Part shown: positions 17,820 through 27,600 of the stretch, piece after piece
Layout of the letters: every line of letters begins with the position of its first letter
Numbering within the stretch: position 1 is the stretch's first letter
Assembly: GCA_019233055.1 (NCBI GenBank)
Contig: JAFAMV010000027.1
Location: 1-38,364 of the forward strand
Reading direction: 5' to 3'
DNA: 38,364 nucleotides
From: Curvibacter sp.
GTDB lineage: Bacteria > Pseudomonadota > Gammaproteobacteria > Burkholderiales > Burkholderiaceae_C
Program-made: the position numbers and the translations under genes
The notes under the pieces: generated by a model
What the model was told of the DNA's origin: nothing
The model's input: the letters and a program-made list of their open reading frames with translations, nothing else
Database searches by the model: none

Positions 17820-18605
17820 TCAGTCGCGGAAGCTGCTGGGGGCGGGGCGCTCGAGGTGCCTGAGCAGGCCCAGCCATTCGCGCTGGCAGGGGTCGGTCTG
17901 GCCTTCGAGGCGGTTGCTGTCACCGCTTTCGTATTGGCGCGCGGTGCGTTCGCAGACCTCGGGCGAAACGGGGCGCACCGCCTGGCCGCTGCCCTGGATG
18001 GCCAGTTGCACGCGGCAGGCGCGGTCGAGGTTGAGCATCAGGATCAGGGCCTCGGACACCGTGCGGCCCAGGGTCATGAGGCCGTGGTTGCGCAGGATCA
18101 TGGCGCGGGCTGTCGGGCCCAGGTCGGCGATCAGGCGCTCGCGCTCATCCAGGTCGAGTGCGATGCCTTCGAACTCGTGGTAGACGACCCGGTTGTGGAA
18201 CTGCAGCGCCCATTGGTTGCAGGGCTGCAGCCCCTCTTGCAGCGAGGACACCGCCACACCGGCCACGGTGTGGGTGTGCAGCACGCAGGCGGCATCGTGG
18301 CGGGCCGAGTGCACCGCGCTGTGGATGGTGAAGCCGGCCGGGTTCACGTCGTAGGGCGAGGGCTCGAGGATGCGGCCCTCCAGGTCGATCTTCACCAGCG
18401 ACGAGGCGGTGATATCGCGGAACAGCAGGCCGAAGGGGTTGATCAGGAACTGGTCCTGGGTGCCGGGCACGCGGGCCGAGATGTGGGTGTAGATGCTGTC
18501 ATCGAGCCCGAAATGCGCGATCAGGCGGTAGGCCGCCGCCAGGTCTTCGCGCACCTGGCGCTCGCTTTGTTGGGAAGACCCTGGTTGGGGAGACACGGTC
18601 GACAT
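17820..18605 (-). CDS. Class II aldolase/adducin family protein
   Basis: A 261-residue protein with the class II aldolase/adducin fold. Zinc-site histidines are visible in VLHTHTVAG (His110, His112) and RNHGLMTLG (His174), and YTHISARVPG near residue 40 matches the substrate loop. Sugar-phosphate aldolases of this family cleave C-C bonds retro-aldol fashion, but many members, especially those without a clear phosphate site, have unknown activity. It is the first gene of the long operon, with a GGAAGGAAA ribosome-binding site before the ATG at 18603-18605. Its part in amine breakdown is unclear. Confidence 0.85.
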   Translation of the reverse strand: MSTVSPQPGSSQQSERQVREDLAAAYRLIAHFGLDDSIYTHISARVPGTQDQFLINPFGLLFRDITASSLVKIDLEGRILEPSPYDVNPAGFTIHSAVHSARHDAACVLHTHTVAGVAVSSLQEGLQPCNQWALQFHNRVVYHEFEGIALDLDERERLIADLGPTARAMILRNHGLMTLGRTVSEALILMLNLDRACRVQLAIQGSGQAVRPVSPEVCERTARQYESGDSNRLEGQTDPCQREWLGLLRHLERPAPSSFRD

Positions 18606-18998
18606 GCACGTTTCCTTCCGGTTGGGCAGGCACCCGCTAGCGCAAGATGGCCTGCTTTGGGTTGATCTTCGACAGAAGACTGTCGACAGTTAGCAACTTA
18701 GCAGGTTCTGGGCCAGGCAAGAACACCATGAAAACCCTGAATCGGGCCCTCTATCGCGTGACTTTGGTGCCCGCGCGCACCAGCGCGGGTCGAGGTCGGG
18801 CCCAAAACGTGCCCACAGAGAAGCATTTTTGGCCGGCTGGAAGCGGATTGCCCGCAGGGCGCTCGGTGTCGTGGGGCAGCGTCGCCACAAGAAGCCCACA
18901 GACGTGAAAGAACCGCACTTCAGACGGGAGCGGCCACCGTTTTGGAAAGCGGATCGGCACTTTGCCGCAGTCGGTGAGCAGAGGAGATGGCTGTTTCT
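18606..18998. other. Intergenic region upstream of the catabolic operon
   Basis: No convincing gene is seen in these 393 bases on either strand; the short open frames are rich in rare patterns and have no recognisable family. The left part holds the operon leader, the ribosome-binding site and the palindromes at 18666-18690. A perfect 7-base GC stem with a 6-base loop (18770-18789) lies further right, without a T-run. It probably contains the operon promoter, but I could not identify confident -35/-10 boxes. Confidence 0.6.
18666..18690. promoter_or_regulatory. Two adjacent palindromes, candidate operator of the operon
   Basis: TCTTC-gaca-GAAGA (18666-18679) abuts the perfect 12-base palindrome ACTGTCGACAGT (18679-18690), about 60-85 bases before the first operon gene. 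Symmetry of this kind is expected for a dimeric regulator, and the operon itself encodes a GntR/FCD protein. Binding is inferred from position and symmetry only. Confidence 0.45.
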
Positions 18999-19415
18999 CT
19001 ACTGTGTCCAGTTTTCGACTTGCAGGCCCTTCACGCGCCCGAAGTCCTTCACATTGTTCGTGACGACGATGGCGCCCAAGGCCCGCGCATGGGCCGCAAT
19101 CATGAGATCGGCCGCACCGAGCTGCGCACCACGCTTTTTCAGGTCAGCCCGGATCTCGGCGCAATATTTCGCCGCATCCTGAGGCCAATCCAGCACAGCG
19201 AGATGCAAGGCCAGACTGTCCAGAACGGATTGGTTCTGTCGGCGCTTGGCCGCAGCAGAGGCCTGTATGCCATAGCTCAGCTCGGCCAATGTCACGGCCG
19301 ACATCACCTGTCGCTGCAGAGGCACCGACTGCACCTTGGTCGCCAAGGTCGAGGACGCACCCCGCATAAGCAAGATGCAGGTGTCGGTGTCCAGCATGAA
19401 CAGTTGCGCCGTCAA
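18999..19415 (-). CDS. vapC: VapC-type PIN domain ribonuclease toxin
   Basis: A 138-residue PIN-domain protein with the four acidic positions of VapC toxins: MLDTDTCILLMRG (Asp9), VTLAELSYGI (Glu45), GAADLMIAAHA (Asp103) and TNNVKDF (Asp124). The C-terminal GRVKGLQVENW is typical of the family. VapC toxins cut tRNA or rRNA and stop growth when their antitoxin is degraded. The start ATG overlaps the antitoxin stop by 4 bases. The product is full length with all catalytic residues, so it is probably active. Confidence 0.93.
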   Translation of the reverse strand: MTAQLFMLDTDTCILLMRGASSTLATKVQSVPLQRQVMSAVTLAELSYGIQASAAAKRRQNQSVLDSLALHLAVLDWPQDAAKYCAEIRADLKKRGAQLGAADLMIAAHARALGAIVVTNNVKDFGRVKGLQVENWTQ

Positions 19416-19669
19416 AACCGGCGCTCCTGGATCGGCAGGTCTTCTCGTTCAGCCATGAAGTCGCCAGAGACCTTCAAGCCGGACGAGAAGAAGCCGGACC
19501 AGTCGGTGGGGCGCGGCGTCAAGATGACGCTTTCGCCCTCTCGGCGGATGAAGACTTCGCGCACAGACTCGGGAAACCGATATTCGAGCGGCATGGTGAC
19601 CGTCTGCGAGCGGTTGTTCCATCCGACGCGTGCGGTCGGCTTGTGGGTCGCAGGGTCACGTTTTGCCAT
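19412..19669 (-). CDS. vapB: VapB-type antitoxin (SpoVT/AbrB-like DNA-binding domain)
   Basis: An 85-residue protein starting MAKRDPATHKPTARVGWNN. The core NRSQTVTMPLEYRFPESVREVFIRR followed by GESVILTPRP is a VagC/VapB swapped-hairpin AbrB domain, which binds the operon promoter, and the C-terminal tail (WSGFFSSGL to the end) would wrap the VapC active site. I chose the ATG at 19667-19669; an upstream in-frame ATG would add 44 residues unlike the family and cover the probable operator. The ribosome-binding site is weak. Symmetric and repeated sequences lie just upstream. Confidence 0.88.
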   Translation of the reverse strand: MAKRDPATHKPTARVGWNNRSQTVTMPLEYRFPESVREVFIRREGESVILTPRPTDWSGFFSSGLKVSGDFMAEREDLPIQERRF

Positions 19670-19715
19670 GTATCTCAATATATGGCGATGAAAGCCATAA
19701 GGCAAGCCATGTATC
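19665..19715. promoter_or_regulatory. Repeats at the vapBC start, candidate autoregulatory operator
   Basis: An inverted repeat TATGGC-n7-GCCATA lies at 19681-19699, just upstream of the vapB start. A 10-base direct repeat GCCATGTATC flanks it at 19665-19674 and 19706-19715. VapBC complexes usually bind such symmetric sites over their own promoter. The region is more AT-rich than its surroundings. Confidence 0.45.
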
Positions 19716-19837
19716 AAGCTGCGGAGCCCTCTCGGCGAGGATTGGACCCCGTATCCGATGCGGCATCCATACCCCGCGATACCGACCGCTTCACCCTCCA
19801 AACCGCAGCCGCCTTCTCCGGCGATCCCTGATGAGGC

Positions 19838-19872
19838 AAAAAAAATCCCGCAGGCGGCCAGGCGTGCGGGAT
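19838..19872 (-). terminator. Intrinsic terminator after rho
   Basis: The perfect 8-base stem ATCCCGCA/TGCGGGAT (19845-19852 and 19865-19872) with a 12-base loop is followed on the minus strand by eight T residues (complement of 19838-19845). It lies about 40 bases after the rho stop codon and should end the rho transcript before vapBC. Confidence 0.9.
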
Positions 19873-19911
19873 GGGGTGCCGCCCCTGATGGGGCGGGCCG
19901 TTGCGGCGGGG

Positions 19912-21174
19912 TCAGCCGCCGCGGCGCATCATGTCGAAGAAGTCGACATTGGTCTTGGTGGCCTTCATGTTCTTGATCATCAGCTCCATGGACTCGATCT
20001 CGTCCATGTTGTACATGAACTGGCGCAGGATGCGGGTCTTCTGCAGGATCTCGGGCGGCAGCAGCAGCTCTTCGCGGCGGGTGCCGCTCTTGTTGAGCTC
20101 GATGGCCGGGAAGACGCGCTTTTCGTAGAGGCGGCGGCTCAGGTGGATTTCGCAGTTGCCGGTGCCCTTGAATTCTTCAAAGATCACCTCGTCCATGCGG
20201 CTGCCGGTGTCGACCAGGGCGGTGGCGATGATGGTCAGCGAGCCGCCTTCCTCGACCTTGCGGGCGGCTCCGAAGAAGCGCTTGGGGCGTTGCAGGGCGT
20301 TGGAGTCGACACCGCCGGACAGCACCTTGCCCGAGGAGGGCACGACGTTGTTGTAGGCGCGGGCCAGGCGGGTGATGGAGTCGAGCAGGATGACCACGTC
20401 CTTCTTGAGTTCGACCAGGCGCTTGGCGCGCTCGATCACCATCTCGGCCACGTGCACATGGCGGGCGGCCGGTTCGTCGAAGGTCGAGGCGATGATCTCG
20501 CCCTTGACCGAGCGCTGCATCTCGGTCACTTCTTCAGGGCGCTCGTCCACCAGCAGCACCATCAGGTGCACGTCGGGGTTGTTGGCGGTGATGGCGTGGG
20601 CGATGTGCTGCATCATCACCGTCTTGCCGCTCTTGGGCGGCGCCACGATCAGGGCGCGTTGGCCGCGGCCGATGGGGGCGATGATGTCGATGATGCGGCC
20701 GGTGATGTTCTCGTCACCCTTGATCTCGCGTTCCAGGCGCATCTGCTCCTTGGGGAACAGCGGCGTCAGGTTCTCGAACATCACCTTGTGCTTGTTCTGC
20801 TCGGGCGGGCCGCCGTTGACCGAGTCGAGCTTGGTCAGGGCGAAGTAGCGTTCGCCGTCCTTGGGCGTGCGCACCTCGCCTTCGATCATGTCGCCGGTGT
20901 GCAGGTTGAAGCGGCGCACCTGGCTGGGCGAGATGTAGATGTCGTCGGTGCTGGCGGTGTAGCTGCTGTCGGGGCTGCGCAGGAAGCCGAAGCCGTCAGG
21001 CAGGATTTCCAGCACGCCGTCGGCAAACACCTGTTCGCCAGCCTTTGCGCGCTTCTTGATGATCGCAAACATCAGCTCCTGTTTGCGCATGCGGCCCGTG
21101 TTTTCGATTTCAAGCTCTTCGGCTTGCTTCAACACTTCAGACACATGGAGTGCCTTGAGTTCGTTCAAATGCAT
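19912..21174 (-). CDS. rho: Transcription termination factor Rho
   Basis: A 420-residue Rho protein. The N-terminal helix bundle begins [17 protein letters not shown], followed by the OB-fold RNA-binding domain with [15 protein letters not shown] (about 53-67) and [15 protein letters not shown]. The ATPase domain has the P-loop APPKSGKT (178-185), [24 protein letters not shown], the Q-loop region [11 protein letters not shown] and the R-loop region. Length and motifs match the proteobacterial core form with no insertion. The hexameric helicase terminates untranslated transcripts. It lies 241 bases downstream of trxA on the same strand, as in many beta- and gammaproteobacteria, and its leader can form alternative hairpins next to the start codon. 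Confidence 0.98.
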   Translation of the reverse strand: MHLNELKALHVSEVLKQAEELEIENTGRMRKQELMFAIIKKRAKAGEQVFADGVLEILPDGFGFLRSPDSSYTASTDDIYISPSQVRRFNLHTGDMIEGEVRTPKDGERYFALTKLDSVNGGPPEQNKHKVMFENLTPLFPKEQMRLEREIKGDENITGRIIDIIAPIGRGQRALIVAPPKSGKTVMMQHIAHAITANNPDVHLMVLLVDERPEEVTEMQRSVKGEIIASTFDEPAARHVHVAEMVIERAKRLVELKKDVVILLDSITRLARAYNNVVPSSGKVLSGGVDSNALQRPKRFFGAARKVEEGGSLTIIATALVDTGSRMDEVIFEEFKGTGNCEIHLSRRLYEKRVFPAIELNKSGTRREELLLPPEILQKTRILRQFMYNMDEIESMELMIKNMKATKTNVDFFDMMRRGG

Positions 21175-21177
21175 GGA

Positions 21178-21209
21178 GGGTCCTGCGTGGACTGACCCGG
21201 ACAGGGGTC
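21178..21209 (-). promoter_or_regulatory. Mutually exclusive hairpins in the rho leader
   Basis: In the mRNA a GGGTC (complement of 21194-21198) can pair either with GACCC upstream (complement of 21205-21209) or with GACCC downstream (complement of 21178-21182), which overlaps the AGGA ribosome-binding site. The second pairing would hide the site. A further perfect 7-base inverted repeat CTGCCAG/CTGGCAG lies at 21293-21314. Rho is known to regulate its own leader in enterobacteria; a similar role here is inference. Confidence 0.3.
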
Positions 21210-21415
21210 GTCAAAAAATCCCTTGCGGGCTGACTGATTCGGGGGAGGTTTGGGGGGAGGCGAGAGAGGCCTCGCAAACCGGGTACTCGAACCTGCCAGT
21301 TTGTCTGCTGGCAGATGAGTTGGATGGATTATGACAGGAAAAGTGAGCGGCCCGCGAAGTCCTTGCTGGTGCCGGCGCCGGCCCGGGCCGATCAGGCCGC
21401 CGGGCCGGGTCCTGC

Positions 21416-21748
21416 TCAGGCCAGTTGCTGGTCGATGAAGGCGGTCAGGGCGGCCTTGTTGAGGGCACCCACCTTGGTGGCGGCGAGTTGGCCGTTCTTG
21501 AACAGCATCAGGGTCGGGATGCCGCGGATGCCGAACTTGGCCGGGATGTCACGGTTCTCGTCGACATTCATCTTGGCGATCTGCAGCTTGCCCTGGTAGC
21601 CGTTGGCCACTTCGTCGAGGATGGGGGCGATCATCTTGCAGGGGCCGCACCATTCGGCCCAGTAGTCCACCAGCACCGGCTTGTCGGCCTGCAGGACGTC
21701 GGCTTCGAAGGAGGCGTCAGAGATGTGTTTGATCAGTTCGCTGGCCAT
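21416..21748 (-). CDS. trxA: Thioredoxin 1
   Basis: A 110-residue thioredoxin with the active site [10 protein letters not shown] (Cys34, Cys37), the cis-proline segment [11 protein letters not shown] and the conserved C-terminal helix. No signal peptide is present, so it acts in the cytoplasm as the general disulfide reductant recycled by thioredoxin reductase. A GGAAAG ribosome-binding site precedes the ATG at 21748. It is divergent from the AddB-like gene (98-base gap) and upstream of rho in the same direction. Confidence 0.98.
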   Translation of the reverse strand: MASELIKHISDASFEADVLQADKPVLVDYWAEWCGPCKMIAPILDEVANGYQGKLQIAKMNVDENRDIPAKFGIRGIPTLMLFKNGQLAATKVGALNKAALTAFIDQQLA

Positions 21749-21846
21749 GGTGCTTTCCTTGGAGTGAATCTTTTGAAGGAGGAGATGCAGCTAAAGTGGC
21801 GGCATTGTGACAGAAACCAAGTGTCGTCATCCGACATGGATCGCCT

Positions 21847-24609
21847 ATGAGCAGCATAGCCAAAAACCATGACCCGCACAGGTCCGGCCTGGCGGGACAG
21901 GCCGGCAGCGCTGCAGACCCCCATCCCGATCCGTGGCCGGTGGCTGCCGACCGCTTCTGGCTGGCGCCGCCGACCGGGCTGGTGGCCCGGTTGCAGGAGG
22001 CGATGGCGCAGGCCCGGGTGCATCCGGCCGAAGTGGTGGTCCTGCTGCCCTATGCCCATCTGATGGTGACGGCCCGGCGCTACTGGGCGCGTGCCTGCCC
22101 GGACGGCTTTGCCCCGCGTTTCGAGACCACCCTCAACTGGGCGCGCGCCTGCGGGCTGCCGCTGCCTGCCGGCGAGGACCTGACCCTGGATGCCGCGCAT
22201 GACGTGCTGACCGCCCGCGACCTGCTCGAACGGGCCGGTCTGCGCGAGCAGGCACGGCAACTGGCGCCCGGTCTGGCCGAATCGGCCGGTCAACTGATGC
22301 GCTGCGTGGCCTCGCAACTGCCCGCTGAGCGTGAGCGCTGGGGCGCCCAGGCCCGCGAGGCGCTGAGCCTGGGCCTGGAGGCCCCGGTGCTGGCCTACGA
22401 GGCGGCCTGCGCGCGCATCGCCCTCGAATGGGCCCTGGCCTCGACCCAGGGCACCGACCTGCTGTTCGGCCCGGCGCTGGCCGGGACCCGCCTGCTGCTG
22501 GTGCTGGACGGTTTCCAGGCCGATCCCCTCACCGATGCGCTGGTCCGCCACGCCCAGGCCGATCCCGACCGGCAGGTCCGGCGTTTCGATCTTCCGGGGC
22601 CTTGGCTCGAGATGGCGAGCACACCATCGGCGCAACTGCACGCCTGCCGTGACGGCGAGGACGAGGCCGAGCGGGCCGCCGCCGTGGTGCTGCAACGGGT
22701 GCAGGCGGGCCAGTGGCCGGTGGCGCTGGTGTCGCTCGACCGGGCCATCACCCGGCGCATCAGCGCCATGCTGGCGGCGCGCCGGATCCCGCTGCGCGAT
22801 GAGAGCGGCTGGAAGCTCTCGACCACCCGGGCCGCTGCCCAGGTGATGAGCCTGTTGCGCGCCGCGCACTGGAACCCCAGCACCGACGAGGTGCTCGACT
22901 GGCTCAAGGGCGCGCCGCGCTGGCGCGGGGCCTGTCTGGACCACTGCGAGTCGCGCTGGCGCAGGCTGGGTCTGCGCGACTGGCGGCGGGCCCTGGCAGC
23001 GGGCGTCGGCAGCTTTGCCGGCGACGATGCCGGCGGCGAGGCGGCGGACTGGCTGGGGCAGGTCGATGCCCTGCGGACCACGCTGACCGCGCCGCGCCCC
23101 CTGGCCGCCTGGCTGCTGTCGCTGCGCGAAGCCCTGCGGGACAGCGGCCAGTGGGACGGCCTGCAGGACGATCCGGCAGGCGCCCGGCTGCTGTCCGTGC
23201 TGCGCCTCGATGAAGCGTCGCAGGCGCTCTGGATGCAGAGCCTTTCCGACACGCCCTGGGCCAGCCGTCGCATGGACCCGGGCGAATTCACCGCCTGGGT
23301 GCACCAGGCGCTGGAGGCGGCCAGCTTCATGGCCGACGAGCTGCCGGTGTATGTCGATGCCCAGGTGGTCGTGCTGCCCCTGAGCCAGTTGCTGGCGCGT
23401 CCCTGGGGTGCGGTCGTCGTGCCGGGTTGCGATGAGCAGCGGCTGCCGGCTTCGCCCGAGCCCCCCGGGGCCTGGACCAGCGCGCAGCGGCAGGCCCTGG
23501 GCCTGCCGCTGCGTCAGGATCTCCAGCAGGCCCAGGCGGCGGCCTGGCGTCATGCCCTGAGCCAGCCCCGCGTGGACCTGCTCTGGCGAGAGAGCGACGA
23601 CGGCGGCGAGCCGCTGTTGCCCAGCGCCCTGGTCCAGGAACTGCAGACCCGGCCTGGACAGGGGCTGGCGGCGCAGGAGCCCCGGGTGGCGCACCGCTTG
23701 GCCGCCACGCCGGTGCAGCGCCCTCTGCCCGTCGGCCGGGACCTGCCCCTGCAGCGGCTGTCGGCCAGCGCGTATGAAGACCTGCGGCGCTGTCCCTACC
23801 GCTTCTTCGCCTTGCGCCAATTGGGGCTGCAGACCTCGGATGAACTCGATGCCGAGGTCGACAAGCGCGATTTCGGACTCTGGCTGCACGAGGTGCTCAA
23901 ACGCTTCCATGACGCCCTGACGCAGGCGCCATCGGCTGAGCGGGCGGAGCGGCGCGAGCTGCTGACACAGGCCGCCGCCGAGGCGACCCGGCACCAGGGC
24001 CTGGAGGCCGAGGAGTTCCTGCCTTTCGAAGCGGTCTGGCCGCAGGTGCGGGAGGGCTATCTGGACTGGCTCGACGAGCATGAGCGGGCCGAGGGCGGCC
24101 AGGCCCTGTGGGGTGAACGCTGGCTCGAACGGCCCCATGCCGGGCTGCAGCTGGTGGGCCAGATCGACCGCCTGGATCAGGTGCGGGCCCAGGCCCCGGA
24201 GCAGGGTGGCGCACGGCTGGTGATCGACTACAAGACCGAATCGCTGCAGCGCACCCGTGAGCGCCTCAAGGCCGCCGGCGAAGACACCCAACTGGCTTTC
24301 TACGCCGCCCTGCTGCAGGGCGACGGCGCGGCGACCGGCCAGGACCAGACCCCGGCCGACCTGCCGCTGCGGGCCGCCTATGTCCATGTGGGCGAGGGCG
24401 GGAAGACCGAATTGCTTGAGCAGCCCGAGGTGGAGACGCTGCGCGACGCCTTGCTGGCGGGCATCGCACACGATCTGGAACGTTTGACGCACGGCGCGGT
24501 GCTGCCGGCGCTGGGCGATGGCGCCGTCTGCGACTTCTGTGCGGCCCGCGGCCTGTGCCGCAAGGATTTCTGGAGCGCAGCCCCTGCGCAGGAGACTCGA
24601 CTTGACTGA
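21847..24609 (+). CDS. AddB-like PD-(D/E)XK nuclease with Fe-S cysteines
   Basis: A 920-residue protein resembling the AddB half of the AddAB recombination nuclease (the beta/gamma-proteobacterial TIGR03623-type branch). The C-terminal nuclease has GQIDRLD and the motif LVIDYKTES (Asp794, Lys796). Four cysteines are placed as in the AddB 4Fe-4S cluster: Cys649 (RRCPYRFFALRQLGL), then Cys895, Cys898 and Cys904 (CDFCAARGLC). The N-terminal half is a degenerate helicase-like region without a clear Walker A. With its partner it would process double-strand breaks for RecA. The downstream AddA-like gene overlaps its last codons. The start has no obvious ribosome-binding site, so the N-terminus is uncertain. 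Confidence 0.88.
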   Translation: MSSIAKNHDPHRSGLAGQAGSAADPHPDPWPVAADRFWLAPPTGLVARLQEAMAQARVHPAEVVVLLPYAHLMVTARRYWARACPDGFAPRFETTLNWARACGLPLPAGEDLTLDAAHDVLTARDLLERAGLREQARQLAPGLAESAGQLMRCVASQLPAERERWGAQAREALSLGLEAPVLAYEAACARIALEWALASTQGTDLLFGPALAGTRLLLVLDGFQADPLTDALVRHAQADPDRQVRRFDLPGPWLEMASTPSAQLHACRDGEDEAERAAAVVLQRVQAGQWPVALVSLDRAITRRISAMLAARRIPLRDESGWKLSTTRAAAQVMSLLRAAHWNPSTDEVLDWLKGAPRWRGACLDHCESRWRRLGLRDWRRALAAGVGSFAGDDAGGEAADWLGQVDALRTTLTAPRPLAAWLLSLREALRDSGQWDGLQDDPAGARLLSVLRLDEASQALWMQSLSDTPWASRRMDPGEFTAWVHQALEAASFMADELPVYVDAQVVVLPLSQLLARPWGAVVVPGCDEQRLPASPEPPGAWTSAQRQALGLPLRQDLQQAQAAAWRHALSQPRVDLLWRESDDGGEPLLPSALVQELQTRPGQGLAAQEPRVAHRLAATPVQRPLPVGRDLPLQRLSASAYEDLRRCPYRFFALRQLGLQTSDELDAEVDKRDFGLWLHEVLKRFHDALTQAPSAERAERRELLTQAAAEATRHQGLEAEEFLPFEAVWPQVREGYLDWLDEHERAEGGQALWGERWLERPHAGLQLVGQIDRLDQVRAQAPEQGGARLVIDYKTESLQRTRERLKAAGEDTQLAFYAALLQGDGAATGQDQTPADLPLRAAYVHVGEGGKTELLEQPEVETLRDALLAGIAHDLERLTHGAVLPALGDGAVCDFCAARGLCRKDFWSAAPAQETRLD

Positions 24610-27600
24610 TCCGGCCCTGCTGGCCTACGAGCACAACGGGCTGCGTGTCGCGCCCGCGCATTTCTATTCGATCGCCTGCGATCCCCGGCGCAGCGTGGCC
24701 GTCGAGGCCTGCGCCGGTGCCGGCAAGACCTGGATGCTGGTGTCGCGGATCGTGCGGGCGCTGCTCGAGGGCTGCGCCCCGCATGAGATCCTGGCCATCA
24801 CCTTCACCAAGAAGGCGGCTGGCGAGATGCGCCAACGCCTGCACGAATGGCTGGCCGAGTTCGCCCAGGCCCCGGCCGAGCGGCTGCAGCTCGAGTTGCA
24901 GCTGCGCGGCGTTCCGGCATCGGCATGGCAGCAGGGCCAGGGCGGAGCGGGCCAGGCGGCGCTGTTGCAGCAGTTGCAGCAGGCGCTGTTCGATGCCGGC
25001 CGGCCGGTGCAGGTGCGCACCTTCCACAGCTGGTTTGCCGCCCTGCTGCGCACCGCCCCGCTGGCGGTGCTGGACCGCATGGGCCTGCCGGCCGGCTATG
25101 AGCTGCTGGAAGACGACAGCGAGGCGGTGGCGGTCGTGTGGCGGCGCTTCTACCGGGCCCTGCTGGAGCGCCCGGCGGCGCGGGCCGACCATGACGCCCT
25201 GATCGCCGAACACGGCCGCGCCCAGACCCAGAAGGCACTGCTGGCGGCGCTGGCCCGGCGCACCGAGTTCGCCCTGGCCGATGGGCAGGGCGTGGTCGAG
25301 GCGTCCGTGCCGCACTTCCACGCCCTGTTCGCGCAGCGGCGGCCCGGCTGGCTGGCCCATGAGGAGCCGTCCCAGGCCCTGGACGACGTGGCGACGGCGC
25401 GGCGCTGGCATGCCTGGTCAGCGGCCTTGGGGCGTGAAAGCGGCGCCACCGCCCCCAAGGCCGCTGCGGCCATCGTCGACGCCTTTCTGGGGCCGCCCGG
25501 CGAGCCCCGCCTCGAGGCGCTGCGCCGGGCGCTGTTCGTCAAGGAGGCGGACCGCCTGAGCCGCCATCTGCAGAAATTCGGGGCGGCCCAGGAGGCCGAA
25601 GCAGAACTGCAGGACCTGTGCGAGGCCCGGCGCCAGCACCAGGCCTGGGTGCACCAGCAACGGATGGCCAGGCTCGCCCGGCTCCTGCTGGACGAATTCG
25701 CGGCACTCAAGCATGAGCGGGCCTGGGTCGACATGAACGATGTCGAGCGTGCCGCGCTGGTGATGCTGTCCGACCCGGTGCTCAGCGGCTGGGTCCAGGA
25801 ACGCCTGGACGCGCGGGTGCGGCACCTGCTCATCGATGAGTTCCAGGACACCAACCCGCTGCAGTGGCAGGCCCTGCATGCCTGGCTGGCGGGTTACGCG
25901 GGTGCCGGCCAGGCGCCCAGCGTGTTCATCGTCGGCGACCCCAAGCAGAGCATCTACCGCTTCCGGCGGGCCGAGCCGCAGGTGTTCCGCGCGGCCCAGC
26001 GCTTCGTGGTCGAAGGATTGGGCGGCGATCGCCTGAGCTGCGACCACACCCGGCGCAACGCGCCCGAGGTCATCGATCTGGTGAACGCGACCATGCTGGC
26101 CGCGCAGCAGGCCGGCGAGTACGAAGGCTACCGGCCGCACACCACCGATTCGCGTCAGCGCGGTGCCACGCTGTGCCTGCCGGCCATCCCCCGGCCCGAG
26201 CGGGAGGGCGCCGCCGAGGCCGCCGCACCCTGGCGCGACAGCCTGCAGACCCCGCGCACCACGCCCGAAGAGACCTTGCGCAGCCTCGAGTGCCAGCAGG
26301 CCGCGCTGTGGTTGCGCTCCCTGCTGCAGCCCGGCCCCGAGGGGCAGGCCGGACTGCAGCCGCGCGACATCATGGTGCTGTCGCGCCGGCGGGATCGGCT
26401 GGCGGTCATGCAGCAGGCCTTGCAGGCCCTGGGCATCCCGACCCAGCAGCCCGAAAAATCATCGCTGGACGAGGCGCCCGAGGTCCAGGACCTGCTGGCC
26501 CTGATCGACGCCCTGGTGTCGCCACAGCACGACCTGTCGCTGGCCCGGGCCCTGAAATCGCCTCTGTTCGGCCTGTCTGACGACGACCTGGTTCGCATTG
26601 CACTGCTGCAGCGCCAGCGCCGTGCCGAAGCCCGGGCGGCGGAGGGCGACGCCGCGTCGCCACGGGCCCCGGCCTCGTGGCTGGGCCTGCTGCAGGCCAT
26701 CGACAGCTTGCCGTCCGACTGGCCGCCCGCGCTGCGGGGGCTGGGGGCGCAGCTCAGCCGTTGGCAGCACAGCCTGCAGGCGCTGCCGCCGCACGATGCC
26801 CTGGATGCCATCTACCACGAGGGGGAGGTGCTGGCCCGCTTTGCCGCCAGCGCGCCGCCGACCCGCCGCGATGCGGTGCTGGGCAATCTGAGGGCCCTGC
26901 TGGCGGCGGCCTTGCAGGTCGACGGCGGGCGCTACGTGAGCGCCTATGGCTTCGTGCGGGCGCTGAAGGCGGGCCGGGTGCCGGCACCGGCGCGTGCCGA
27001 CGCCGCGGCGGTGCGACTGCTGACCATCCATGGCGCCAAGGGGCTGGAGGCGCCGCTGGTGCTGCTGCTCGACACCGATGCGCCTGCGGCCCGCGCCGAA
27101 TCGATGGGCATGTTGGTCGATTGGCCCGGCGAGGCGGCCGCGCCGCTGTCCCTGGTCTTCCTGGCCAGCGAAAGCCGGCCGCCGCCCTGTGCGCTCGCGG
27201 CGCTCGAGGCCGAGCGCCGCGAGCGCCTGCGCGAGGAGCTCAATGCCCTGTATGTGGCGCTGACCCGGGCGCGGCAGCAGTTGGTGATCTCGTCGGTGAC
27301 GCCGCATCGGGCTTCAGAGGGTAGCTGGTGGCAAAGGCTGCAGGCGTTGTGCGAGCTGGTGCCGCTGGAGCCCGGGGAGGACGGCGTGCCGGTCTCCCGG
27401 GCTGCTGCAGACCTGTCGGTTTCCGATTTCGGGTTGCTGCAGTTGCCCGATGCCGGCCCGTCGGTGGCGGCGGCCGCCGTGACGGCGGGGATGCCCGGGG
27501 CCGGTGTGCGCGTGGCGGCCGCAGCGGCCGTTCGCGGCGGCCCTGCGACCGGGGGACTGCCGGACGAGCGGGTGGCGGCCCTGGGCGAGGCCATGCATCG

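Noticed and set aside
18770..18789. Perfect GC stem-loop in the intergenic region as a terminator
   Set aside because: No T-run on either side, and it is not just after a gene; may be a chance hairpin.
18690..18998. Possible insertion-sequence remnant or small gene
   Set aside because: No transposase motif, no terminal inverted repeats and no convincing ribosome-binding site could be found.
21733..24492. 919-codon minus-strand frame opposite the AddB-like gene
   Set aside because: No domain, shadow composition; the plus strand has nuclease motifs and four well-placed cysteines.
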